Origin: a virus
Reading direction: 5' to 3' (one strand)
Length of the DNA stretch: 28,603 bases
Virus record (IMG/VR): IMGVR_UViG_3300030419_003438
Span: 1 to 28,603 of that record
This document shows, piece after piece, positions 5,734 through 14,336 of the stretch. The notes beneath the pieces are model-generated. The model saw nothing but the letters and a program-made list of their open reading frames with translations. It searched no databases and was not told the DNA's origin. Position 1 is the first letter of the stretch. Every line of letters begins with the position of its first letter. The position numbers were made by a program, and so were the translations under genes.

Positions 5734-7697
5734 GAACATTGGAAAATATCCGCAGATTTAGATTATCAGATACATTTATTGAGCCCTACAAGGACGCAGA
5801 AGTCCCATGGGGCCCGCTAGGCTACGTAACTTTTAAACGTACTTATGCACGCCGTTTAAACGAGTTTGAGCCAGATGCTAGCGGCTCAGAAGAATGGTGG
5901 CAGACATGCCGCCGCGTTATCGAGGGTATGTTCAACATGCAGAAACAACATGTTTTTCTATTGGGCCTTGAGTGGAATGACAATAAAGCACAGCGCACAG
6001 CAAAGGAAGCCTACGACCGCTTATTTACTTTGAAGTGGACACCTCCTGGTCGCGGCTTGTGGATGATGGGCACGAAGTTTGTTGAAGAGCGCACAGCAGC
6101 GGGGCTATTCAATTGTGCTTTCCGCTCCACACGCGACCTTGCCACTAAGGGTGGCTACTTGTTTGCGTGGATGATGGATGCTTTGATGGTTGGCATCGGA
6201 GTAGGTTTTGACACCGAGGGAGAAAATAGCGTAACAATTAAAGAGCCTCAATACACCAATGACACGCTCGTTATTGACGACTCGCGCGAGGGCTGGGTAG
6301 ACTCTGTGCACACACTTCTAGATGGTTTCTTTTTTGGCTCCCGCGTACCTAAATTTGATTATTCCGCCATCCGGCCGGAAGGGGCCCCAATCCGTGGATT
6401 TGGCGGCACGTCTTCTGGCTACGGACCTCTTAAAGAACTTCACGATAATTTGATTGAGTTATATACAGCCAAAGTTGGAGAACCGATCACTTCAGTTGAT
6501 ATTGTTGATACTGAAAACTTAATCGGACGCTGCGTAGTTGCTGGTAATGTGCGCCGATCTGCTGCGTTGGCCATGGGTGCGCATGATGATCGCCAGTACC
6601 TTGAGATGAAAAATGATCAAGAAAAGCTTTATCACCATCGATGGGGCTCCAACAATTCTTTCAATGCTGTGGTAGGTATGGATTATACTTGGCACGCAGA
6701 GCAATCACAGAAGAACGGAGAGCCAGGATACATTTGGCTGGACAATGCACGTACACGTGGACGTTTTAAGGATGGCCCTCGCTTTGACGATATCAACGTA
6801 GCTGGTTTCAATCCTTGTGTCGAGCAGCAACTAGAGGATGCGGAGTTGTGCTGCCTTGTGGAGACATTCCCCGCGAAGCACGATGATTATGAAGATTATC
6901 TTAGAACTCTCAAAATTGCGTACCTGTATGGCAAGACCATCACACTATCCAACACGCATTGGCCAGAGACTAACGCAAAGATGCTCAAAAATAGACGAAT
7001 CGGCTTGTCGCAATCTGGTGTTGTGCAGGCTTTTAACAAGCATGGCAAGCGTCAAATGTTAGACTGGTGCGACAATGCCTATGAGTATGTGCAGCAGCTT
7101 GATCAGGAATATTCTAATTGGCTCTGCATCCCCAAATCTATTCGTATGACTAGCATTAAGCCAAGTGGAACAGTGTCCCTTCTTAACGGGTCAACTCCCG
7201 GCATTCATTTTCCAGAGGATGAGTACTATATTAGACGGATCAGGTTTGCAAAAGATTCAGAATTGCTTAAAACTTTGTCCGAGGCGGGGTATAATATGGA
7301 AGATGATGAATACTCGCCTAATACCGTGTGTGTTGAGTTTCCTGTCCATGAGCCTTATTTCCAGAAAGGAAAGAGATCAGTTTCGATGTGGCAACAATTG
7401 GAAATGGCAGCGCAATACCAGCATTACTGGGCTGACAACTCGGTGTCTATTACGGTGACGTTCAAGCCTGAAGAGGCATCACAAATTAAAGATGCATTAG
7501 AAATGTATGAAACAAGATTAAAAGCTGTTTCGTTTTTAAAGTATGAGGAGACAGGTTATGTCCAAGCGCCCTATGAACCAATTACTAAAAAGCAATACGA
7601 GAAGCTTATTAAAAACATCCAGCCTATTCATAGATTTGACACTGATGAGGGCGGAAGCGGAACTAAGTTCTGCACAAACGATAGTTGTACAATATGA
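5730..7697 (+). CDS. nrdJ: Adenosylcobalamin-dependent ribonucleotide reductase (class II, monomeric RTPR type)
   Basis: The 655-residue enzyme reduces ribonucleotides to deoxyribonucleotides using a thiyl radical made with coenzyme B12. Active-site Cys363 lies in NPCVE with Glu365 beside it. Redox Cys pair members are Cys129 (FNCAF) and Cys374 (ELCCLVE). The C-terminal dithiol is Cys648 and Cys653, five residues apart, three residues from the end. The 363/374 and 648/653 spacings equal those of Lactobacillus RTPR (408/419 and 731/736, recalled). This points to the single-chain triphosphate reductase rather than the dimeric class Ia enzyme of T4. B12 need not be made by the phage but must be available in the host. 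The gene is coupled to the helicase by ATGA. The thioredoxin-like protein at 17937 is a possible reductant. Confidence 0.93.
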   Translation: MRTLENIRRFRLSDTFIEPYKDAEVPWGPLGYVTFKRTYARRLNEFEPDASGSEEWWQTCRRVIEGMFNMQKQHVFLLGLEWNDNKAQRTAKEAYDRLFTLKWTPPGRGLWMMGTKFVEERTAAGLFNCAFRSTRDLATKGGYLFAWMMDALMVGIGVGFDTEGENSVTIKEPQYTNDTLVIDDSREGWVDSVHTLLDGFFFGSRVPKFDYSAIRPEGAPIRGFGGTSSGYGPLKELHDNLIELYTAKVGEPITSVDIVDTENLIGRCVVAGNVRRSAALAMGAHDDRQYLEMKNDQEKLYHHRWGSNNSFNAVVGMDYTWHAEQSQKNGEPGYIWLDNARTRGRFKDGPRFDDINVAGFNPCVEQQLEDAELCCLVETFPAKHDDYEDYLRTLKIAYLYGKTITLSNTHWPETNAKMLKNRRIGLSQSGVVQAFNKHGKRQMLDWCDNAYEYVQQLDQEYSNWLCIPKSIRMTSIKPSGTVSLLNGSTPGIHFPEDEYYIRRIRFAKDSELLKTLSEAGYNMEDDEYSPNTVCVEFPVHEPYFQKGKRSVSMWQQLEMAAQYQHYWADNSVSITVTFKPEEASQIKDALEMYETRLKAVSFLKYEETGYVQAPYEPITKKQYEKLIKNIQPIHRFDTDEGGSGTKFCTNDSCTI

Positions 7698-7705
7698 GGT
7701 GATAT

Positions 7706-7933
7706 GTGAATTTTAATCATTTAATGGGCAATAAAATTCTTTTACGGCGCTGCCGTAAGGATGGTGGCGAGTGTTATTGGGCCCCTACTGGCAATATTCG
7801 CGCTATGGTGGGTGGTCATGTTAATGTAAGTATGTATTGTAAAAAATGTAGTAGGCGTGAAGAAGTATTTTTGAGTGAAACTTTATATCAAAAACAACAA
7901 AAAATTTTAGAACAAGAGGTAGGCAATGTTTAA
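7706..7933 (+). CDS. Small zinc-ribbon-like protein, unknown function
   Basis: This 75-residue protein starts at GTG 7706, eight bases after the reductase stop; GAGGTGAT (7696-7703) is the ribosome site and no in-frame ATG precedes it. Four cysteines in two pairs (Cys16 and Cys23; Cys45 and Cys48 in YCKKC) around a beta-rich middle suggest a zinc ribbon. The C-terminus is a short charged helix. Such phage proteins often bind nucleic acid or polymerase, but nothing specific can be said. It overlaps the co-chaperonin gene by eight bases. Confidence 0.65.
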   Translation: MNFNHLMGNKILLRRCRKDGGECYWAPTGNIRAMVGGHVNVSMYCKKCSRREEVFLSETLYQKQQKILEQEVGNV

Positions 7934-8219
7934 ACCAGTTAACAGATATATTCAAATTAATTTACCAAAACCAAAACCACAGACGGGCAGCAGCATTGTG
8001 TTGCCTGAAGATTATAAGCCAGCTGAGCAGAGACATATAGTGGCGGAAGTAGTTGCTTACGCTTCAGATGTAAGATTCAGGGAACAACTGGTGATGCGCG
8101 GAGATAGAGCATCTGTGATTGTCGATAAATCGATGATTGAAGAAATAACCATAAATAATAGTAAAATAAACGTTATTCTTGATAATTATGTAGTGGGTAT
8201 TATTAAACAACAGGAATAA
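7926..8219 (+). CDS. GroES-like co-chaperonin
   Basis: The 97-residue length equals bacterial GroES. The N-terminal strand (Arg7-Tyr-Ile-Gln-Ile) is followed by a mobile-loop-like stretch containing Ser-Ser-Ile-Val-Leu-Pro (22-27). The Ile-Val-Leu triplet is the GroEL-contacting motif of GroES. A VAEVVAYA strand (39-46) and a C-terminal VDK...VILDNYVVGII pattern match the GroES barrel order. Sequence identity outside these points is low, as with phage T4 gp31. The partner may be the phage GroEL at 23843 or the host GroEL. The AGAGGTAGGC run before ATG 7926 gives a good ribosome site inside the preceding gene. Confidence 0.78.
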   Translation: MFKPVNRYIQINLPKPKPQTGSSIVLPEDYKPAEQRHIVAEVVAYASDVRFREQLVMRGDRASVIVDKSMIEEITINNSKINVILDNYVVGIIKQQE

Positions 8220-8224
8220 TCACT

Positions 8225-9133
8225 ATGGCAATTGATAAAAATTTTTATAATGAATCTTCGGCAGCGAAACTTGGCTGGGATCCAACATGGTTTGGCGAAA
8301 AGTACTATGATGACAAGTTGGTAAGGGCAATTAAAAAGTGGCAGAAAGAGAATGGCTTATCTGCGGATGGGCTGTGTGGCCCTGCAACTTTTAGGCGCCT
8401 ATGGACAGAGCGCCAAGCAGATATAGATGATCATAAGCCGGATGATTGTCATTATTCAAACTATATCGTTTATCAGGGCAATTTTACACCTATAGAGTGG
8501 GACAAGGTTGTCTTGTGGTCAGAGCGTGGAGGCCTTGAGACGCCTTCTGGTAACTATTATAGCTATTCTGGGCGTCCAAAGCGCAACATTCGTTTATTTG
8601 TTAATCATTGGGATGTTTGTTTATCGTCTCGTTCTTGTCAGCGTGTGCTTGATAAGCGCGGAGCGTCTGTTCACTTTCTTATTGACAACGACGGTACAAT
8701 TTATCAAACACTTGACATGCAACACGGCGCATGGCATGCAGGATCGGAACGCGTTAACCGTGCGTCTGTAGGAGTTGAGATTTCAAATGCATATTATACA
8801 AAATATCAAAGTTGGTATGAAAAAAACGGTTTTGGTCTGCGCCCTATAGTTGATGATGCATGGGTGCATGGCAACAAGTTAAAAGAGCACACTGGGTTTT
8901 ATCCGGCACAAATTGATGCACTGAAAGCGCTTTGGAAGGCGGTACACAAAGCGGCAGAAGTTCCACTGGAAGCTCCTAAAAACCAGTTTAATAAAACTTC
9001 CACAAAATACGAGCAGGATGTAAAATATGGCAGCTTCTCTGGATTTATTAGCCACTATCACGTAAGCAAGAATAAAATTGATTGCGCTGGTTTGGATATT
9101 GTTGAATTGCTTAATGACGTGAAGGACGATTGA
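8225..9133 (+). CDS. Endolysin: peptidoglycan-binding domain plus N-acetylmuramoyl-L-alanine amidase
   Basis: The 302-residue protein has an N-terminal peptidoglycan-binding-1-like domain (about 1-62; the AIKKWQKENGLSADGLCGPAT segment is typical, split here around residue 45) and a C-terminal Amidase_2 domain (about 95-297). Zinc ligands appear to be His128 (NHWD), His279 and Cys287 (KIDC), the His/Cys pair spaced eight apart as in T7 lysozyme. SVHFLIDNDGTIYQ (148-161), AWHAG (169-173) and VGVEISN (182-188) are other family marks. It would cut the amide bond between MurNAc and the stem peptide to lyse the host. No signal peptide is seen, so release would need a holin, and none is recognised next to it. 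Confidence 0.9.
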   Translation: MAIDKNFYNESSAAKLGWDPTWFGEKYYDDKLVRAIKKWQKENGLSADGLCGPATFRRLWTERQADIDDHKPDDCHYSNYIVYQGNFTPIEWDKVVLWSERGGLETPSGNYYSYSGRPKRNIRLFVNHWDVCLSSRSCQRVLDKRGASVHFLIDNDGTIYQTLDMQHGAWHAGSERVNRASVGVEISNAYYTKYQSWYEKNGFGLRPIVDDAWVHGNKLKEHTGFYPAQIDALKALWKAVHKAAEVPLEAPKNQFNKTSTKYEQDVKYGSFSGFISHYHVSKNKIDCAGLDIVELLNDVKDD

Positions 9134-10014
9134 TACTACAGTACGAAGACATAGTTATTGGAAGTGATTTAAAGGCGACATTGTTCGCCTTTAATAATAA
9201 TCTACCCATTATTTTTTCTCAACCTCGTCGTCCTTTTCGATTCGACTTTCTTGAGCCGAATACAGACTTAGGGTGCGTTAAACTTACTAGGAGCCCGAGC
9301 CTAGAACTTACTAGAACTAATGGTGTTAAAATTGTTGGTTCGAGGGCAGAACTTCTATGGGAGCGTCTGATGTTTCTGCTCAATCTCGATGGCAAAGTTC
9401 CGCTTGCAAATCTTTGCACGTCTATGAGATTTGATGGAGAGCATTTGATTTGCTCAAATGAATACTCCAAGATAGGTACGTTAAACTTTAGTAATTGCTT
9501 TTATTTTGGTGACGACAACATTTCTGGATTAGTAAAAGAGAAAGAGCTTGCAAATCCAACCTACACGTGCTATGATTGGATTGCATTCAATAGCGGGGGC
9601 AAGCACGAAATCGATTACATTTGGGTGGGTGATGATTTTGTTAAGGAAGTCTGGTTCTACTCATCGGATCGAATGTGCGGCAACTCCCCCGTTAAAGATG
9701 CTTGCGTTGTATCAACTCTGACGGAAGATCAGCTGTCTGAGTTTGACTACAGCGAAACCATGGCACGATTCAAAATGATCTCCGAGATGGAGAAAAGAGG
9801 AATGAGAGGAAGACAAAATGGCTACTCAACCAACGGAAACCCTAAACATTATAAATTTCGAACAACACCTATCGGACGAACAAAGCGCCGAGATTCAATG
9901 GAGATTGTATCAAAAAACGATCGGATATCGCTTCCGAGAGTATCGAAAAAATCTTTGCTTGAGAATCTTGCAAAATCTTGCGCCGCCTACGATAGATTTT
10001 TAAGGTATCTGTAA
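9130..10014 (+). CDS. Conserved-looking unknown protein, 294 residues
   Basis: The start is TTG 9130, overlapping the endolysin stop (TTGA); GAAGGA just upstream serves as ribosome site. I cannot assign a function. The N-terminus, Asp-Ile-Val-Ile-Gly-Ser-Asp-Leu, then a short helix and a second strand, looks like the beta-alpha-beta start of a dinucleotide-binding fold but lacks the full GxGxxG. The middle (about 145-190) is rich in aromatic and acidic residues. The last 80 residues are strongly basic (GRTKRRD, SRKSLLE-like stretches), suggesting nucleic-acid contact. It ends in TAATG, coupled to the next unknown gene, so the two may act together. Confidence 0.75.
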   Translation: MILQYEDIVIGSDLKATLFAFNNNLPIIFSQPRRPFRFDFLEPNTDLGCVKLTRSPSLELTRTNGVKIVGSRAELLWERLMFLLNLDGKVPLANLCTSMRFDGEHLICSNEYSKIGTLNFSNCFYFGDDNISGLVKEKELANPTYTCYDWIAFNSGGKHEIDYIWVGDDFVKEVWFYSSDRMCGNSPVKDACVVSTLTEDQLSEFDYSETMARFKMISEMEKRGMRGRQNGYSTNGNPKHYKFRTTPIGRTKRRDSMEIVSKNDRISLPRVSKKSLLENLAKSCAAYDRFLRYL

Positions 10015-10889
10015 TGCCTCAACACATTCACATGGCTGGCATCATACCTGTTGCTGGCTTAGAAACTAATTTTAATCAACAATTACCAGAAGTTATGATG
10101 CCTGTGGATGCAGGCTTTACAGCTATTCAAAAATCAGTTTATGAGTGTGCTATGGTTGGGTGTCAAACAATTTGGATTGTTGCTAACAATGATTTGGCAC
10201 CAATTATCAGAGACACCGTTGGGGAATGGATTTATGATCCGGTTTATTATGAAACAAAATCAATGTTTCCATCGGAAAACCGCAAAGAAATACCTATTTA
10301 TTATGTCCCTATTCATCCAAATGACCGCGATAAGCGTGATTCATACGGGTGGTCTATTCTTTATGGAGCATATAGCGCATGGTTAGTAGCAGCAAAAATA
10401 TCAAAGTGGGTATTGCCAGAAAAATACTACGTCTCATTCCCGTTGTCAGCCTACAGCTTATCATGCTTGCGTGCGCACCGATTAGAGATTGCTTCAAGGG
10501 ACGCAAATTTTTTTCTGTCTTATAATAACAAAACAGTTAAAGATAATCTGCCTATAGCATTCACATTTAACGGAGATGATTTTAAAGCATGCAGAAACCA
10601 CATAAATCAAGCAACCTCGCGGGAATATTTACCCCGTTTAGCAGGCCAAACCTTCCCGACGCAGAAACTGCCATACGACGAGCGATGGTCGGCCCGACAC
10701 TTCCCGCTGAAGAAGATATTCAAGAAAGTATCAGAGAAAAACAAAATCCTAAAAAGCGTTGACTGGTATTATGATTTATCCAAGTGGGAAAATTACCGTG
10801 CCTACCTGGGTTCAAAAAATATTTTACAAAAACCAAAACACCCATTGACAACAGCGCACAAACACGCTAAAATACCATATAAGATTTAA
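10014..10889 (+). CDS. Nucleotidyltransferase-like protein, function unknown
   Basis: The first 75 residues follow the plan of sugar-phosphate nucleotidyltransferases: a first strand AGIIPVAG (8-15), a LPEVMMPV segment (24-31), a helix, then GCQTIWIVANND (49-60). The usual GxGTR nucleotide loop is replaced by Gly-Leu-Glu-Thr-Asn, so catalysis is doubtful or changed. A later stretch (FTFNGDDF, about 182-189) also recalls transferase folds. The C-terminal 80 residues are basic. Possible roles include making an activated group for DNA or glycan modification, but this is inference. It is coupled to the preceding unknown gene by TAATG, and a promoter for the polymerase lies in its last 50 bases. 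Confidence 0.6.
   Translation: MPQHIHMAGIIPVAGLETNFNQQLPEVMMPVDAGFTAIQKSVYECAMVGCQTIWIVANNDLAPIIRDTVGEWIYDPVYYETKSMFPSENRKEIPIYYVPIHPNDRDKRDSYGWSILYGAYSAWLVAAKISKWVLPEKYYVSFPLSAYSLSCLRAHRLEIASRDANFFLSYNNKTVKDNLPIAFTFNGDDFKACRNHINQATSREYLPRLAGQTFPTQKLPYDERWSARHFPLKKIFKKVSEKNKILKSVDWYYDLSKWENYRAYLGSKNILQKPKHPLTTAHKHAKIPYKI
10845..10873 (+). promoter_or_regulatory. Promoter for the DNA polymerase gene
   Basis: TTGACA (10845-10850), 17-bp spacer and TAAAAT (10868-10873), inside the 3' end of the preceding gene. Transcription would start near 10880, giving a 25-base leader with AGGAGGG (10895-10901). Confidence 0.65.
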
Positions 10890-10904
10890 ATTTTAGGAGG
10901 GTAG

Positions 10905-13900
10905 ATGAGTCGAAAGACGTCTAATATTAAATTTGTGGGCCTACATGCACATAGTGTAGCAGGTTCTATTTTTGATGCACTTGGTTATCCCCAGGCGCAT
11001 ATGGATTTTTGCTATGAAAACGGAGGAGAGGCACTGGCTCTCACTGACCATGGAAATATGAACGGATTAGCGTATCAAGTTCTGCATGCCAAGAAAATGC
11101 AAGAAGAGGGCAAAGATTTTAAGCCTATTTATGGCTGTGAAGCGTACTTTATTCCTTCACTGGAAGAGTGGAGAGAAGAGTACGAAAAGGCGATGGAAGA
11201 TAAGAAGCGAGCTAAATTGATTAAGAAAGCTGATCAATCAGGCGCAACGGTTGAAGACGAGGGAAGCAGCAAAAAGGTTCAAGACATTCTTCGTCGCCGT
11301 CGTCACATTGTGCTGCTCGCACAGAACCAAACAGGCCTCAATAATCTTTTTAAATTAGTATCTGAGTCTTATCAGCCAGAAAACTTTTATCGCTATCCTC
11401 GCATTGATTACGCGCTGTTAAAGAAGTACAACGAGGGCATCATTGCCGCCTCTGCATGTCTTGGAGGCGTCTACGCTGGAAACTATTGGGAAAACCGAGA
11501 AGAAGGCGATGAGGCTGTTCTTGCTGCAATGAGCGAAACGACCGAGAGAATGAAGGATGTGTTTGGTGATCGCTGGTATGCAGAGATTCAATGGAACAAT
11601 GTAGAGGATCAGCACAAGTTGAATCAATATGTCATTCAAACTGCGCAAAAGCACAATGTTAAACTACTCAGCACAGCAGATAGTCACTATCCTAATCCTA
11701 CTGCCTGGAAAGATCGAGAGCTTTATACCCGACTAGGCTGGCTAGGCAAGGGAGGGCTGCCAGATTACATGGAGTCGGAGCTTCCCGAGGGTGTTGAAGA
11801 AGTGGGCTATGAACTATACCCCAAGAACGGCGATCAGATGTGGGAGAGTTATAAGAAGTATGCCTCTGAGGGCGGTTTTGAGTATAATGATGAGTTGGTG
11901 CGCGAGAGCATTGAAGAGTCACATCGCATCGCGTTTGACCGCATTGAAAAGTTTTTTCCAGATAATACGGTGCGTCTACCAAGTTTCGTGGTTCCAGCAG
12001 GATTCACAGCGACTCAGGCGCTCGTCCAGTATTCTCTTGAGGGATTGAAGGAGCGAGGACTACACAAGAATTCTGAGTATGTGCAGCGACTTAAGCACGA
12101 ACTAGATGTTATTGATGACCGAGGCTTCTCTAAGTATTTCTTGACTATGAAGTCTATCGCTGACGTAGCATCCACAATGATGCTGACCGGCCCTGGTCGT
12201 GGTTCTGCTGCTGGCTCGCTAGTCGCTTATGCTCTTGGGATCACGCAGGTTGATCCTATCAAGTATGGTCTGCTGTTCTCTCGCTTCTTGCGGTCAGATG
12301 CTACAGACTACCCAGACATTGACTATGATGTGTCTGATAGTATGGCCCTCAAGGAGAAGCTAGTGGAGATGTGGGGTGCCGATTGCGTTGCGCCAATCTC
12401 TAACTGGAATACGCTTCAGTTAAGATCGCTGATTAAAGATATCTCCAAGCTCTATGATATTCCGTTCACCGAGGCAAATCGAGTGACTGGTGTAATGATG
12501 CGCGAGGCTACACCCGAGGCAAAGAAGAAGCACGGCATTAAGGCCGGCGTCTACACGCCCACGTGGGAAGAGGTAATGGAATACTCGGCATCTCTTCAGT
12601 CTTACCTCGCTAAGTATCCAGCAGTCAAGGCTCACGTTGAGGGCCTTGTTGGTCAGGTGCGGTCGTGCTCTCGTCACGCCGGTGGCGTGGTTATCGCAGA
12701 GAATCTAGACAGTAGTATGCCGCTGATTAATTCTGGTGGCGTGCGTCAAGCTCCGTGGGCAGAAGGCCAGAACGTCAGACATCTTGAGCCGATGGGTTTC
12801 ATTAAGTTTGATTTGCTTGGTTTATCTACGTTAAAGATGATGGAGGGCGCAATCTACCACATTCTGCGCCGCCATCACGGAATCGAGGATCCGAGCTTTG
12901 CACAGGTGCGAGACTACTACATGCAGTATCTCCACCCTGATGCGCTGGATCTCAACGACCAAGAGGTGTATGAGAATGTCTTCCACCCAGGCAAGTGGGC
13001 CGGTGTCTTCCAGTTTACAGAGCACGGAGCGCAGAACTTCTGTACGAAGGCAAAGCCCAACAGCATTATTGACATCTCTGCTATTACGTCTATCTTTCGC
13101 CCCGGCCCATTGTCGGCTGGTGTTGACGCAGACTACATTGATGCTAAGGAGCAGCCGCACTATGTATCGTATCTGTCGGAGGAGGCTCGCGAGATCACCG
13201 AGGAGACATTTGGCTTCCTGATCTTCCAAGAGCAGATTGCTTTGCTGGGCCATAAGCTGGGTGGCTTATCTCTTGACGAGGGTAACCTTTTGCGCAAAGT
13301 TTTGACAAAGAAAGGAACCGGAAAAAACAGCGTGAAAGGCAAGCTGCACAAGAAGTTTATCACAGGATGTGTTGACAAGGGTATACCCCGTGACGCTGCT
13401 CAAGACCTGTGGGACAAGTTTGAGTTCTTCTCAGGCTATGGCTTCAACAAGTCTCACGCAGTCAGTTATTCTATTATCTCGTTTCAGTGTGCGTGGCTGT
13501 TCAACTACTACCCTGCTGAGTGGATGGCCGCGTTCTTAGATAAAGAGCCTGAGAGCAGAAAGGAAAAAGCAATCAACATCGCCAAGAAGTATGGCTTTAA
13601 GATTGCACCTCTGGACATCAACAAGTCAGGCAAGGTGTGGGAGATCTCCGGCGACGGCAAGACACTCATCCAGCCGCTTACATCTATCAAGGGACTGGGA
13701 GAGAAGGCTATTGAACAAGTGCTCGCCCATCGTCCTTTTACTAACGCAGAGGATTTGCTATTCCGAGAGGAAATAGTATACAGTAAGTTAAACAAAAAAG
13801 CGCTGGATGCTCTCTGTCGTGGTGGCGCGCTGGATGACATCGTAGATGATCGGTTCACCGGGAGAAAGCACTTTTGGTCTGCCTGTATCGTGGACCGCCC

Positions 13901-14333
13901 AAAAAATCCCAAGAGATTTTCTGAGAATTTGGAACTTTACCGACCAGAGGGAGATTTCACCGAGGAAGAGATTATCCAGTTCAAGACTGAGTTGACCGGC
14001 GTATTCCCGATTAACTTGGTTATCACGCCGGCTACAGTCCAGAGATTACAGGAGAAGTTTGTACCTCCAATCTCTGAATTTGATCCAGACTTGTGCGTGT
14101 GCTGGTTCATCCCTCGCAAGATTACTCCGAGAAAAACAAAAAACGGAAAGAACTATTGGATCGTCGAAGTCATTGACAGCAATAATGAACTCACTCGCAT
14201 CCGATGTTGGGGCATTAAACCAGAGAAGGATCGCATTCACTTGAATCGCCCTTATATGGCTCGCTTAAAGTACGACGAGAACTGGGGCTTTTCAACCTAC
14301 GCTGTAGGCAAAACATTTAAACTATTAGGATAA
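10905..14333 (+). CDS. dnaE: DNA polymerase III alpha subunit (DnaE type)
   Basis: This 1142-residue C-family polymerase is close in length to E. coli DnaE (1160). The N-terminal PHP domain keeps likely metal ligands (His14, His16, Asp48, His49, Glu79, His134, Cys185, Asp259, His261), so it could act as a built-in 3'-5' proofreader. The palm holds GPGRGSAAGSL (429-439), catalytic Asp471 and Asp473 (PDIDYD) and Asp636 (KFDLLGL). SGYGFNKSHA and a helix-hairpin-helix (SIKGLGEKAIEQV) follow, then an OB-fold-like end (RKTKNGKNYWIVEV). This would be the phage replicase, unlike the B-family enzyme of T4. No clamp, clamp loader or epsilon subunit is recognised in the window. It has an AGGAGGG ribosome site. 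Confidence 0.95.
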   Translation: MSRKTSNIKFVGLHAHSVAGSIFDALGYPQAHMDFCYENGGEALALTDHGNMNGLAYQVLHAKKMQEEGKDFKPIYGCEAYFIPSLEEWREEYEKAMEDKKRAKLIKKADQSGATVEDEGSSKKVQDILRRRRHIVLLAQNQTGLNNLFKLVSESYQPENFYRYPRIDYALLKKYNEGIIAASACLGGVYAGNYWENREEGDEAVLAAMSETTERMKDVFGDRWYAEIQWNNVEDQHKLNQYVIQTAQKHNVKLLSTADSHYPNPTAWKDRELYTRLGWLGKGGLPDYMESELPEGVEEVGYELYPKNGDQMWESYKKYASEGGFEYNDELVRESIEESHRIAFDRIEKFFPDNTVRLPSFVVPAGFTATQALVQYSLEGLKERGLHKNSEYVQRLKHELDVIDDRGFSKYFLTMKSIADVASTMMLTGPGRGSAAGSLVAYALGITQVDPIKYGLLFSRFLRSDATDYPDIDYDVSDSMALKEKLVEMWGADCVAPISNWNTLQLRSLIKDISKLYDIPFTEANRVTGVMMREATPEAKKKHGIKAGVYTPTWEEVMEYSASLQSYLAKYPAVKAHVEGLVGQVRSCSRHAGGVVIAENLDSSMPLINSGGVRQAPWAEGQNVRHLEPMGFIKFDLLGLSTLKMMEGAIYHILRRHHGIEDPSFAQVRDYYMQYLHPDALDLNDQEVYENVFHPGKWAGVFQFTEHGAQNFCTKAKPNSIIDISAITSIFRPGPLSAGVDADYIDAKEQPHYVSYLSEEAREITEETFGFLIFQEQIALLGHKLGGLSLDEGNLLRKVLTKKGTGKNSVKGKLHKKFITGCVDKGIPRDAAQDLWDKFEFFSGYGFNKSHAVSYSIISFQCAWLFNYYPAEWMAAFLDKEPESRKEKAINIAKKYGFKIAPLDINKSGKVWEISGDGKTLIQPLTSIKGLGEKAIEQVLAHRPFTNAEDLLFREEIVYSKLNKKALDALCRGGALDDIVDDRFTGRKHFWSACIVDRPKNPKRFSENLELYRPEGDFTEEEIIQFKTELTGVFPINLVITPATVQRLQEKFVPPISEFDPDLCVCWFIPRKITPRKTKNGKNYWIVEVIDSNNELTRIRCWGIKPEKDRIHLNRPYMARLKYDENWGFSTYAVGKTFKLLG

Positions 14334-14336
14334 AAA

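Noticed and set aside
7636-7664. TTGACA at 7636 inside the reductase gene
   Set aside because: The sequence 17 bases downstream has no -10 match, so it is a coding coincidence.
10867-10896. Inverted repeat CTAAAAT/ATTTTAG around the polymerase promoter
   Set aside because: Only 7 bp of A/T-rich pairing with a 16-base loop; this is easily found by chance and gives a weak hairpin.
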